This document shows positions 26,518 to 35,384 of a DNA stretch of 64,000 bases, in pieces. The DNA is from Clostridium sp. 12(A) (GTDB taxonomy: Bacteria; Bacillota; Clostridia; Lachnospirales; Lachnospiraceae). The DNA is taken from positions 2,217,501 through 2,281,500 of the forward strand of contig JAGI01000002.1 in NCBI GenBank assembly GCA_000526575.1. The letters are read 5' to 3'. A program made the position numbers and the translations under genes. Positions within the stretch are counted from its first letter, which is position 1, and each line of letters opens with the position of its first letter. Below the pieces are notes generated by a model. It did not search any database and was not told the origin of the DNA. It saw only the letters and a list, made by a program, of their open reading frames with translations.

Positions 26518-27000
26518 TTACAAAACAATTTCCGCTCTCCCATAGGTACGAATCTTTACCGCCCCGGTGCTGATATCAACTGACATGGTGCGGGCATAAT
26601 TTTCGCCTACATCCTCCGCAGCCAATCTGACACCAGCATTTTTTAATATCTGTTTTACACTGACTATATTTCTTGCACCAATATTGCCAAGAGTGCTGTT
26701 TCCCTGCAGCTCGAACATCTTGGCTCCGCCAGCTATCTTTGCTACCAAACGAGGTTTTCTGGCCCCCAGAACCTCTATCTTTCGAAAGGTCTCATTAAGA
26801 CCGGTATCTGCATATTTAAATATATTGCCATCACCAGTGCCGTACACTTCCGGGAGCATAATATGTACGAGAGCTCCCAGCTTAATCATGGGATCATATA
26901 AGCTGATGCCGATACAGGAACCAAGTGCATATGTAATAAGAGTCCCTTCCTGTCTGGCAAACTTCATATCTGCGATCCCTACTGTAATTTGCTTATCCAT
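26518..27000 (-). CDS. cheD: Chemoreceptor glutamine deamidase CheD
   Basis: 160 aa. Catalytic Cys C29 in YALGSCIGIS and His H46 in LVHIMLP, with the conserved GGAKMF. CheD deamidates receptor glutamines and, bound to CheC, links CheY-P level to receptor activity. The ATG overlaps the cheC stop by 8 bp, so the pair is coupled. Confidence 0.95.
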   Translation of the reverse strand: MDKQITVGIADMKFARQEGTLITYALGSCIGISLYDPMIKLGALVHIMLPEVYGTGDGNIFKYADTGLNETFRKIEVLGARKPRLVAKIAGGAKMFELQGNSTLGNIGARNIVSVKQILKNAGVRLAAEDVGENYARTMSVDISTGAVKIRTYGRAEIVL

Positions 27001-27619
27001 TCGTAATCCCCAGTTTCTCCATTAAAAAGTTCAGTGATTCAATATCCGGCATCATGAGGAGGTCACTGTGAAGTACTTTTCCGCCAATCACAAACTGGCC
27101 GCTGATCATCATCATTTTATCTGTCTGATAACCGAATTCTACCATCGGTACACTTAAAATTCCACCTAACATGTTAACAGCTATGTCAGGAACGGATAAG
27201 TTTATGGTTACCTCACTTAAGGTTGACATGGCACTAACATAAGATGAAATTATGATATTTCCAATTTCTTCAAGAGCAGAGGTTTCAAGTACATTCAGCT
27301 GGTAGTAATCCTCGATTTCCTTCTGCAGAACGCTGCTAAGCACTTCATTAATAAAATCAAGCTTCAGGATAAACAGCATCAGTCCGTTGATTTCACCTGT
27401 CATCTTTACAAGAATAGCCGCGACAATTTCTTCCGGATCACCAAGGAATTGAATGGCTTCGTTATAACCAAGGATCTGGACATCCGGCAGTGTCATTCTC
27501 ACGGATTTTCCAAGCATGGATGATAACGCTGTTGCAGAGTTTCCTGTTCCAATGCTGCCTATTTCACGAATCAAATCAAGGCCCAATCCATTCATTTCAT
27601 CATAACGTCTAATTTTCAT
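26993..27619 (-). CDS. cheC: CheY-P phosphatase CheC, first active site altered
   Basis: 208 aa. CheC proteins carry two D/S-x-x-x-E-x-x-N phosphatase sites. The second is intact (E118, N121 in ALEEIGN). In the first, E19 is present but the Asn is Ser (REIGS, S22, codon AGC, one transition from AAC), so only one site is expected to work. CheD is encoded immediately downstream. Confidence 0.93.
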   Translation of the reverse strand: MKIRRYDEMNGLGLDLIREIGSIGTGNSATALSSMLGKSVRMTLPDVQILGYNEAIQFLGDPEEIVAAILVKMTGEINGLMLFILKLDFINEVLSSVLQKEIEDYYQLNVLETSALEEIGNIIISSYVSAMSTLSEVTINLSVPDIAVNMLGGILSVPMVEFGYQTDKMMMISGQFVIGGKVLHSDLLMMPDIESLNFLMEKLGITNG

Positions 27620-27652
27620 TTCATCGCCCTCTTTCCTTAACGCTTACGATAT

Positions 27653-28426
27653 TTATCGCAGCGAATTGATTGTGGTTTCTACTTCGTCAGAAGTCTGTAC
27701 CATCTTTAGTGCATAGGAATAGGCTCTTTGCGCCTCCATCATTCTTGTCATTTCAAGGGCAAAATCCGTGCCTGAACTCTCCAGAGCCCCTTTTACTACT
27801 TTTGCTTTCTCAAGAAGTATGGGATCACCGTTTTTAGCAGAAGCTACAAAAGCATTTCCGCCTACATCCTGAAGACCGTCCATTCTTGAAAATGTATAGA
27901 CACCAATTGCCTTGGGATCGTGCTCTCCCTCGTTTAGCTCTTCTTTCTCTTCATCCTCTGCGTCTTCTTGGTTTTCAGGATAGGAAGCTGGTTTCACATC
28001 GTAGGATACTTCTTCCTGATCCATGTTCATGACCCTCTTTCCTTCTGTGTTTACAAGATAGAACTTATCTTCTGTCTTTGCAAGCTGAAACCGGCCATCT
28101 CTTGAGTAAGTGACTTCTCCGGTCACCGGATCCTTTAACATGAAAAATCCTTCTCCTGGAATAGCATAATCGTTATCAAGACCTGTTTCAGTATATGGCA
28201 TGGTACTCATATTTGACTTTACAGTCTCTATTCTGGTACCGCTTCCTGACATGGCACCATTTTCACCTTTGGCATTTCTCACTTTTTCATATACTAAATC
28301 AGAAAATACACCGTTTTGAGGTTTAAAACCAACGGTGTTGACATTTGCAATATTATTGGACACAATATTCAGCTTTGTCTGCTGATTCATTGCCCCCAAT
28401 GCTCCTATGTAAAAAGATTGATTCAT
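27653..28426 (-). CDS. Flagellar rod/hook-basal body protein (FlgG/FlhP-like)
   Basis: 257 aa. N-terminal IGALGAMNQQTKLNIVSNNIANVNTVGFKPQ and C-terminal KGALESSGTDFALEMTRMMEAQRAYSYALKMVQTSDEV mark the FlgF/FlgG family. A short acidic insertion lies near residues 150-170 (many Glu/Asp). With its neighbour it forms the FlhO/FlhP-type distal rod pair found after sigma-28 in many Gram-positives. 14 bp downstream of its paralogue. Confidence 0.9.
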   Translation of the reverse strand: MNQSFYIGALGAMNQQTKLNIVSNNIANVNTVGFKPQNGVFSDLVYEKVRNAKGENGAMSGSGTRIETVKSNMSTMPYTETGLDNDYAIPGEGFFMLKDPVTGEVTYSRDGRFQLAKTEDKFYLVNTEGKRVMNMDQEEVSYDVKPASYPENQEDAEDEEKEELNEGEHDPKAIGVYTFSRMDGLQDVGGNAFVASAKNGDPILLEKAKVVKGALESSGTDFALEMTRMMEAQRAYSYALKMVQTSDEVETTINSLR

Positions 28427-28440
28427 CGGATATTCCTCCC

Positions 28441-29244
28441 TTAGATTCTGCCTATATCACTTACGATTTTTCCCATAAGCTGGTCATACATTTTAAGTAC
28501 CTGGGCTGCACTTTGAGATGCCCTCTGACTGGTCATCATCGCTGTCATCTGATCAATGGGATCAATGTTAGACCGTTCCAGGGATTTCCACTGAATTCCG
28601 CCATTCACTGCTGTACCGTCTTCTGTTGCTTTAAAGGTTCCATTGTTTCCTTTTACCAACTGGGTATAGTCATTAAAGTTAAAGACGCCTATTTTTCCAA
28701 GAAGTACTGGCTCTGTTTCTTCGGATGATGTTCCTTCTTCCTCACCGCCTAACCCCTTTACCGGTACCTCATAAATATTTCCTGATTGATCTACGGAAAT
28801 ACGGTCTGAGGTCATCTCAATGGGATTTCCATCTTCACCAAGTACTCTTCCGATAGAGGGTAAGCTTAAATAACCTTCCTGGTCTGTGGTAAAAGAACCA
28901 TTTCTCGTATAGAGCCGGTTACCGTCTTTATCCTGAACGGCAAAGAAACCAGGCTGTGTCAATGCAAAATCCAGGTTATTGCCTGTTTCTTCTACATTGC
29001 CCTGATTATAGCTGGTTTTGGTTTCTCCTACAGAACGTATCATGGAGACAGAACCAATCTGGGTGGGATTGCTTTTGTTACGATTTCCATTGCGGTAGAG
29101 CAATTCGTCCTTAAATGTGGTACTGACCATCTGATCTGACTTATATCCTGGGGTGCTCACGTTTACCATGTTATTACTGATTGTATTCAAGTTCCGGTTC
29201 TGATATAGCATTCCAGACGCCAGATTATAAAACCCATGAAACAT
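28441..29244 (-). CDS. Flagellar rod protein (FlgF/FlhO-like)
   Basis: 267 aa from ATG 29244, preceded by GGAAGGGG at 8 nt; an upstream in-frame ATG (29271) overlaps fliA and lacks a site. Family marks: FYNLASGMLYQNRNLNTISNNMVNVSTPGYK and the C-terminal SLERSNIDPIDQMTAMMTSQRASQSAAQVLKMYDQLMGK. It should form part of the distal or proximal rod with the downstream FlgG-like protein. Confidence 0.9.
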   Translation of the reverse strand: MFHGFYNLASGMLYQNRNLNTISNNMVNVSTPGYKSDQMVSTTFKDELLYRNGNRNKSNPTQIGSVSMIRSVGETKTSYNQGNVEETGNNLDFALTQPGFFAVQDKDGNRLYTRNGSFTTDQEGYLSLPSIGRVLGEDGNPIEMTSDRISVDQSGNIYEVPVKGLGGEEEGTSSEETEPVLLGKIGVFNFNDYTQLVKGNNGTFKATEDGTAVNGGIQWKSLERSNIDPIDQMTAMMTSQRASQSAAQVLKMYDQLMGKIVSDIGRI

Positions 29245-29260
29245 ATTTTTATCCCCTTCC

Positions 29261-30037
29261 TTATTTCCCATTTATAAAATTGGTCAAATAAAGCCTTAGC
29301 TTTTGTATGGCATTCGAATGAATCTGGGAGATTCTGGGCTCACTGACACTCATAACCTGAGCAATCTCCTTCATATTTAATTCGTCCATATAATACAAAG
29401 AAATAACCTTTTGTTCATTTTCTTTTAAATTATTTATGGCAGAAACAAGAACCTGCTTGAATTCTTCCTGGAGATAATGGTCCTCCGGCTGGTCATTTTC
29501 ATTGATGGCGGGAAGCTGAAGCACCTTTTTATTCTCACTTCCGGCCTCTAAAACCATATCTAAGGAGAGAACGCTGTAAATATTGGTTTTGCCTACGGCC
29601 TCCTGATACTTTTCCAGACTGATATTCATATGGTCTGCGGTTTCCTTGGGTGTTGGAAAACGGCCAAGACGGTTGCACAATTCCATGGCAGCATTATCAA
29701 GATCCTTGGCATTCTTCCTCACACTTCTTGGAATCCAGTCCTGTTTTCTTGCCATGTCAATAATCATACCGCGTATCCGCTTGGAAATATACGTTTCAAA
29801 CTTTACATTCATCTCAGGATCAAATTTCTCAATCCCGCTCATGATTGTAAGCACACCTTCATTTACAATGTCTTCCACCTGAGCAAAGCTTAAATATACA
29901 TCACGCATTTGAATGGATATGCTCTTGACCATATACATATAACGCATTACCAGCTCATGCTTGATTTTAATATCCTTACTCCGCTTATATTTAATTAGTA
30001 ACTCTTCATTGGTGCTTTGGCTAAAATCCTGTTCCAT
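29261..30037 (-). CDS. fliA: Flagellar sigma factor sigma-28, FliA/SigD
   Basis: 258 aa from ATG 30037; an upstream TTG frame overlapping the flhA stop is less likely, though the site before the ATG is weak. Region 2 (ELVMRYMYMVKSISIQM ... VEDIVNEGVLTIMSGIEKFDP), region 3 (RKQDWIPRSVRKNAKDLDNA) and region 4 helix-turn-helix (YMDELNMKEIAQVMSVSEPRISQIHSNAIQKLR) are all present. It directs late flagellar transcription and is held by FlgM (11474-11785). Confidence 0.96.
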   Translation of the reverse strand: MEQDFSQSTNEELLIKYKRSKDIKIKHELVMRYMYMVKSISIQMRDVYLSFAQVEDIVNEGVLTIMSGIEKFDPEMNVKFETYISKRIRGMIIDMARKQDWIPRSVRKNAKDLDNAAMELCNRLGRFPTPKETADHMNISLEKYQEAVGKTNIYSVLSLDMVLEAGSENKKVLQLPAINENDQPEDHYLQEEFKQVLVSAINNLKENEQKVISLYYMDELNMKEIAQVMSVSEPRISQIHSNAIQKLRLYLTNFINGK

Positions 30038-30072
30038 TCCGACTAACACTGCCTTTCTGACATAAAATCCTG

Positions 30073-32142
30073 TCAAACGGTAATATTTCCGACTGCCTGA
30101 ATCTGAATATTATTTGCAATCTCATTAAACGAAAGGACATATACATTGGGATAGAACTGTTCAATCAAACGATAAAAATACAGTCTGACCACCTGGCTTG
30201 TTAAAACGACCGGCTTCTGATTTAAATCACTGAATTTCTTGATGTGTTCACCCATCTGTCCGATTACCGACTGCATTACATCAGGGCTGAGGGCAAGATA
30301 CACTCCTTGTTCGCCCTTTGCCATACTGCTGATGATATTTTTCTCCAAATCCGCGTCCAGGGTTAGAACCTTCATCTGCCCTCCGTCACAGAACATTCTT
30401 GTAATCGTTCTCTTTAAGGCGATTCTAATATTTTCAGTTATAACATCGATATCCCTGGTGACAGGGATGGAATCTACAATTGTCGCAAGAATTGTCTCCA
30501 TATCCTTAATGGGCACGCCCTCTTTTAAAAGGTTATTAAGGATCTTTTGAAGATTTCCATATGTAAACTGGCTGGGGATCAGTTCATCAACCAGCTCTGC
30601 TGAATGCTTCTTCACATTATCTAGCAGCTGCATGACCTCCTGGCGTCCAAGCAGTTCATATGCATGCTGCTTGATGGTCTCTGAAAGATGAGTAAGCATA
30701 ACAGACAGCGGATCAATAACCGTATACCCGTAAATCTCAGCCATCTCCTTATTCTCAGGGCGAATCCATTTACTTGGAATTCCATAGGCAGGTTCCACGG
30801 TTTCAATTCCATCTACTTCTCCAGATAGCATTGGAGGTTCCAGGGCCAGATAATAATCTACCAGAATTTCGCCCTTAGACACTTCTTCTCCTCTGATCTT
30901 AATCACATACTGATTGGTGTTTAAGCTGGAACTGTCTCTCAATCTAACAGATGGTATTACAAATCCCATATCCTGGGCGTACTGTCTGCGGAATATAACG
31001 ATACGGTTAATCATCTTTCCGCCGCTGCTCTCATCAATCAGCGGGATTAAACTGTAACCAAATTCCATCTCTATTGGTTCAACATTAATTAAAGAATAAA
31101 CATTATTGACATCACGGTAATAGGATTCCTCATCAGAGGGCTGCTGAGCTGCTTCCTCGACTGCCTGAGTGGCTTCTAGCATCTGGTCCCTGACAGCTGA
31201 CTGTTTTACTTTCCTCTCAAGGTGAAAACCGGAAGCAACAAGCATAACTGCCATAAGAGCCAGCTGTACCTTAGGCATTCCAGGCACGAGCATAAGTATT
31301 ACCATAACAAATCCGGTAAGCATAATTGCTTTTGGCTGTGCGGTGAACTGGGAGGATACATCTTCATTTAAGCTGCCCTCGGATACCGCTCTGGTTACAA
31401 TCATACCGGTGGCTGTTGCAATTAATAGGGAGGGAATCTGGCTGACAAGGCCATCACCTACCGTAGCAATGCTGTATACCGTCATTACCTCGGAAAATGG
31501 CATAGTAGCCTGAACCATACCAATTACCGCGCCACCGATAAAGTTTACCGCTGCGATAATAAGAGACATGATAGCGTCTCCCTTTACGAACTTGGTGGCA
31601 CCATCCATGGCTCCGTAGAAATCGGCTTCCTTCTGGATTTTATATCGTCTGAGCTTTGCCTCCTGCTCATCGATTAAACCAGAACTTAAATCTGCATCTA
31701 TGGCCATCTGTTTACCAGGCATGGCATCCAGAGTAAATCTGGCTGCTACTTCTGATACACGTTCCGTACCTTTGGTAATAACAAGAAAGTTCATCAAAAC
31801 AATGATAATGAATATGATAAAACCAACAACAATATTTCCCTGTAAAACGAAGTCACCAAATGCTTTGATTACCTGTCCTGAGGACCCGTGGTTCGCCAAA
31901 ATATTTCTGGTGGAAGACACGTTTAATCCCAGACGCAAAAGGGTAGTAATCAAGAGCAGGGAAGGGAATATGGAAAATTCCAATGGCTCTCTAATGTTCA
32001 TGCTTATCAGCAAGATAATCATGGACAGGGATATATTTATGATAATCATTACATCCATAAAGAACGGAGGCAATGGAATAATCAACAGAAGTACAATCAT
32101 AATGACAAATACTACTACGGAATTTTTCAGTAAGTTCTTCAT
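30073..32142 (-). CDS. flhA: Flagellar export gate protein FlhA
   Basis: 689 aa, typical length. N-terminal half with about eight membrane segments and the FHIPEP-type cytoplasmic loop (MPGKQMAIDADLSSGLIDEQEAKLRR); C-terminal cytoplasmic domain that docks chaperone-substrate complexes. It forms the nonameric ring of the flagellar type III export gate and couples proton flow to export. The ribosome binding site is weak. FlhF and FlhG, usually encoded between flhA and fliA, are absent; fliA follows at once. Confidence 0.97.
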   Translation of the reverse strand: MKNLLKNSVVVFVIMIVLLLIIPLPPFFMDVMIIINISLSMIILLISMNIREPLEFSIFPSLLLITTLLRLGLNVSSTRNILANHGSSGQVIKAFGDFVLQGNIVVGFIIFIIIVLMNFLVITKGTERVSEVAARFTLDAMPGKQMAIDADLSSGLIDEQEAKLRRYKIQKEADFYGAMDGATKFVKGDAIMSLIIAAVNFIGGAVIGMVQATMPFSEVMTVYSIATVGDGLVSQIPSLLIATATGMIVTRAVSEGSLNEDVSSQFTAQPKAIMLTGFVMVILMLVPGMPKVQLALMAVMLVASGFHLERKVKQSAVRDQMLEATQAVEEAAQQPSDEESYYRDVNNVYSLINVEPIEMEFGYSLIPLIDESSGGKMINRIVIFRRQYAQDMGFVIPSVRLRDSSSLNTNQYVIKIRGEEVSKGEILVDYYLALEPPMLSGEVDGIETVEPAYGIPSKWIRPENKEMAEIYGYTVIDPLSVMLTHLSETIKQHAYELLGRQEVMQLLDNVKKHSAELVDELIPSQFTYGNLQKILNNLLKEGVPIKDMETILATIVDSIPVTRDIDVITENIRIALKRTITRMFCDGGQMKVLTLDADLEKNIISSMAKGEQGVYLALSPDVMQSVIGQMGEHIKKFSDLNQKPVVLTSQVVRLYFYRLIEQFYPNVYVLSFNEIANNIQIQAVGNITV

Positions 32143-32183
32143 TCTTTTACACCATTTCTTTCAAGTATCTCTGCTGCTTTTTT

Positions 32184-33245
32184 CTATTCGATGATTTTGT
32201 TATTCATACGGTATACATAAACCAGAATCTCTGCAACCATACCATAATACTCCGGAGAAATCTCCGCCCCGACCTGAGTACTGGCAAAAATACCTCTGGC
32301 CAAAGGTTTATTTTCCAGTACGTATACTCCATGTTCCTCACCAACTGCCACGATCCTGAGAGCCAGCTCATCCTGGCCTTTGGCAACCAGCATTGGAGCA
32401 TTGTCCTTTTCCAGATCGTAACGCAGGGCCACTGCGTAGTGGGTGGGGTTACGGATAATAACGTCTGCAGTGGGTACCGCCTGCATCATACGGGATCTGG
32501 CCCGCTCTCTCTGAATGCTTCGGATCTTTCCCTTGATCTCGGGATTACCCTCTGTCTGTTTAAATTCTTCTTTTAAATCCTGCTTTGACATCTTAATCTG
32601 GCGTTCATAATCCCACCATTGATAAAAATAGTCAAAGGCCGCTACTGCTATAAATACAATGCAGACCTTATATACCATACTCATGACAGAATCAAGTACA
32701 AAAACTGCGGAATCCCGGATATCCATATCAATGGTTCTGGCAACGCCCCTTAAATCTCCCATAATGATCTGATATAAAATTACAATCAAAAGTGTGATTT
32801 TTATTAAATTCTTTGTTAGCTCCACCAGGCTTTTTAAAGAGAACATATTCTTTATCCCTTTTAAGGGGCTCAGCCTGCTAAACTGAGGTACCATATTCTT
32901 CTTTGTAAATATAAATTTAGTCTGCAATGCTGTTCCGAGGATTGCCAGCACCATGGAAACAACCACGATGGGGACTGCCCCCTTTAAAACTGCTGTAGCC
33001 ATGTCTAAGTATGCCCGCTTCGTATGGTCAGAAAGTGTTTCAGCCATTGGTGCCAGGCTGATATATTTTATCATAAAGTCCCGCATGGTTCGGTAAATGA
33101 GAGGAAACAGCATCTTTAACATTACAAATGTTCCAAGAAGAGAACATATCATTACCACATCTTTACTGACTGCAACATGGCCTTTCTTTCGTTCGTCCCG
33201 CCGCTTTTTCGGCGTGGCCTTCTCGGTCTTTGAACTATCTGCCAT
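32184..33245 (-). CDS. flhB: Flagellar export switch protein FlhB
   Basis: 353 aa. Basic N-terminus (SKTEKATPKKRRDERKKGHVAVSKD), four membrane segments, and the autocleavage site N266-PTH in the cytoplasmic domain. Cleavage between Asn and Pro changes specificity from rod/hook to filament substrates, with FliK as the ruler. GAGGAA precedes the ATG. 24 bp after fliR. Confidence 0.97.
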   Translation of the reverse strand: MADSSKTEKATPKKRRDERKKGHVAVSKDVVMICSLLGTFVMLKMLFPLIYRTMRDFMIKYISLAPMAETLSDHTKRAYLDMATAVLKGAVPIVVVSMVLAILGTALQTKFIFTKKNMVPQFSRLSPLKGIKNMFSLKSLVELTKNLIKITLLIVILYQIIMGDLRGVARTIDMDIRDSAVFVLDSVMSMVYKVCIVFIAVAAFDYFYQWWDYERQIKMSKQDLKEEFKQTEGNPEIKGKIRSIQRERARSRMMQAVPTADVIIRNPTHYAVALRYDLEKDNAPMLVAKGQDELALRIVAVGEEHGVYVLENKPLARGIFASTQVGAEISPEYYGMVAEILVYVYRMNNKIIE

Positions 33246-33269
33246 TTTCGTTCCTCACATCCTTTGCAC

Positions 33270-34031
33270 TTATAATAGCTTGATAATATGCTGCACCGTT
33301 AAAAGCATCTGGCTTATAATGTCACCCAAATAATCTGACATGGGTGAAAATAAGAAAATAAGCATTAATAAGCCAACAATGAGCTTTGCCTGTATATTAA
33401 CAACAAATATGTTGATCTGCGGTATGATCTTCATCAGAATACCAACAGCAATTTCCACCAGAAACTCAATAGCCACGATTGGAAATGAAAATTTAACAGC
33501 CATGATCATGCATTGGATAAACACCTCAATCATTGCCCATGCTACCTGAGGGCCTATAACCACCTGACCATAAGGAACAAATTCAGCCGATGTGATCAAA
33601 AGCTTAAAAAGTGCCAGGTGACCGTCAACTGCGAAAAACAACAGCATGAAATACGTATGGTAAAGGCTGCCGCTTAAAGCGATCTGAGCATTGCTTTGCG
33701 GATCAAAGATCGTAGCCATGGAAAGTCCCATCTGGTAATCAATTACGGAGCCTGCAAAGGTAATGACTAAGAAAAAGAGATCAATTACAAATCCGATCGC
33801 ATACCCCATAGCAAACTCTTTCATGAGAAGCACGGAATATTCAATGGAATTAACTGGCTCCGGTACTTGTGCGGAAGAAAAGGAGTAAATAAGAAGCGTG
33901 AACACCATGACCATTCCGGCTTTTACCTGTACCGGGATGTTCTTTCTTCCCAGAATAGGGTTCAGCAGTATGAATCCTGACATTCTCATAAAAATCAGGG
34001 AAAACAGCATAATCTGTCCTATTTCCGGCAT
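33270..34031 (-). CDS. fliR: Flagellar export gate protein FliR
   Basis: 253 aa, hydrophobic with about six membrane segments; MRMSGFILLNPILGRKNIPVQVKAGM near the start is characteristic. Part of the FliPQR core of the export gate. AAAGGAAG upstream of the ATG. Confidence 0.95.
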   Translation of the reverse strand: MPEIGQIMLFSLIFMRMSGFILLNPILGRKNIPVQVKAGMVMVFTLLIYSFSSAQVPEPVNSIEYSVLLMKEFAMGYAIGFVIDLFFLVITFAGSVIDYQMGLSMATIFDPQSNAQIALSGSLYHTYFMLLFFAVDGHLALFKLLITSAEFVPYGQVVIGPQVAWAMIEVFIQCMIMAVKFSFPIVAIEFLVEIAVGILMKIIPQINIFVVNIQAKLIVGLLMLIFLFSPMSDYLGDIISQMLLTVQHIIKLL

Positions 34032-34058
34032 TGAATTCTTCCTTTCTGTCGCTTTTCC

Positions 34059-34319
34059 CTACCCCAGCATGGTATTAAAAATACGTATTGTAAAATCACA
34101 AAGCATGTCCATCATATTGCTTCCCATGATCAGCAGCATCAGTCCAATTACCAACAGCTTTGGCACAAATGTGATGGTCTGCTCATGAATCTGGGTTGCT
34201 GCCTGCAAAATGGATATTACGATACCAATGATCATACTTACAATTAAAACGGGACCTGCAAGCTTTACCGCTGCCCCAAACATTTCATACATCAGACTGC
34301 TAAGTGCAACTTCTGTCAT
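34059..34319 (-). CDS. fliQ: Flagellar export gate protein FliQ
   Basis: 86 aa with two membrane helices and the conserved QAATQIHEQTITFVPK turn between them. Four FliQ copies wrap the FliP-FliR core. GGGAGG upstream of the ATG; 14 bp after fliP. Confidence 0.95.
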   Translation of the reverse strand: MTEVALSSLMYEMFGAAVKLAGPVLIVSMIIGIVISILQAATQIHEQTITFVPKLLVIGLMLLIMGSNMMDMLCDFTIRIFNTMLG

Positions 34320-34333
34320 TTTAATTCCTCCCG

Positions 34334-34996
34334 TCAGTAATGAAAGCTTTTAACCAGATTCGTAAACAACAGCTCCCAGCCATTGATCGTCACAAATAAA
34401 AGGAGCTTAAAAGGAAGTGAGATCATTGCTGGCGGAAGCATTACCATACCCATGGACATAAGCGTACTGGATACAATGATATCCACAAGCATAAATGGCA
34501 GGAAAATCATAAATCCTGCGGTAAATGCTCTCTTTAGCTCAGAGGTCATAAAGGAAGGAATGACTACGGTCATTGGAAGGTCTTCTAAGTTTTCAGGTTT
34601 TTCTATTTTGGATAAATCAGTAAAAACATTTAACGTGGAGGTCTCTGTCTGCTTTAGCATAAAACGTTTCATGGGAACCTCTGCCCGTTTTATGGCTTCT
34701 TCCTGTTTTATCTCTTCTTTCAGATAGGGCTGATAAGCATTTGTGTTGATATCCTTTATCACCGGATCCATGATAAACAGGGTTAAAAACAATGCAATTC
34801 CCACCAAAACCATATTTGGCGGCGTTTGCTGGATTCCCAGAGCATTTCTTGTAAAAGACAAGATAATGACTATCCTTGTAAAGGATGTCATCATCACTAA
34901 GATAGAAGGCATCAACGAAATGATGGTCAGAATGAGAAACAACTCAAGCGTTGGCATTCGGCCCCCATTGATATTAATCAAGGCATCTGTATTCAT
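34334..34996 (-). CDS. fliP: Flagellar export gate protein FliP, without signal peptide
   Basis: 220 aa. Conserved ISLMPSILVMMTSFTRIVIILSFTRNALGIQQTPPN and the C-terminal MGMVMLPPAMISLPFKLLLF define FliP. The N-terminus begins only ~15 residues before the first core helix, with no cleavable signal sequence as in enterobacterial FliP. GGAGG lies next to the ATG, so the short form is probably real. Confidence 0.95.
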   Translation of the reverse strand: MNTDALININGGRMPTLELFLILTIISLMPSILVMMTSFTRIVIILSFTRNALGIQQTPPNMVLVGIALFLTLFIMDPVIKDINTNAYQPYLKEEIKQEEAIKRAEVPMKRFMLKQTETSTLNVFTDLSKIEKPENLEDLPMTVVIPSFMTSELKRAFTAGFMIFLPFMLVDIIVSSTLMSMGMVMLPPAMISLPFKLLLFVTINGWELLFTNLVKSFHY

Positions 34997-35007
34997 TCTG
35001 TTCCTCC

Positions 35008-35367
35008 TTACTCATCTTTCTTGTGTCTGTCTGAATACTTCTTAAGTAGTTTTTTAAAATCGAGATAACCCTCAGCGCCGGAAAGCGGTGAGGATTCATA
35101 CCCTTCTAAATCTATATCCTCTTCCGATATTTCAGCCAGAAGTGTAATCTGAGAAGCTGCAATACCAATAAGATAGTAATGACTGCTAAGTTGAACAATA
35201 GCAACCGCCTTATCCTGCCCCAGCGGAAGCCTGTCCAGCATCTGCATATGTGTACCCCCGCGCTTTAACCCGATACCCTTCCCAAGACTCTTTGTAAATA
35301 TGTAGCTTAAGTACAAAATTAAAATCGTGAGAATTAATACCGATGCCAGACTAATTATACTGTTCAA
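35008..35367 (-). CDS. fliO: Flagellar biosynthesis protein FliO
   Basis: 119 aa from TTG 35367 (GAGGAAG about 9 nt upstream). One N-terminal membrane helix (SLASVLILTILILYLSYIF) and a small cytoplasmic FliO/FliZ domain (MLDRLPLGQDKAVAIVQLSSHYYLIGIA). FliO is an assembly chaperone for the FliP ring encoded next. Synteny fliY-fliO-fliP supports the call. Confidence 0.88.
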   Translation of the reverse strand: MNSIISLASVLILTILILYLSYIFTKSLGKGIGLKRGGTHMQMLDRLPLGQDKAVAIVQLSSHYYLIGIAASQITLLAEISEEDIDLEGYESSPLSGAEGYLDFKKLLKKYSDRHKKDE

Positions 35368-35384
35368 CGACTGCCACTTCCTCT

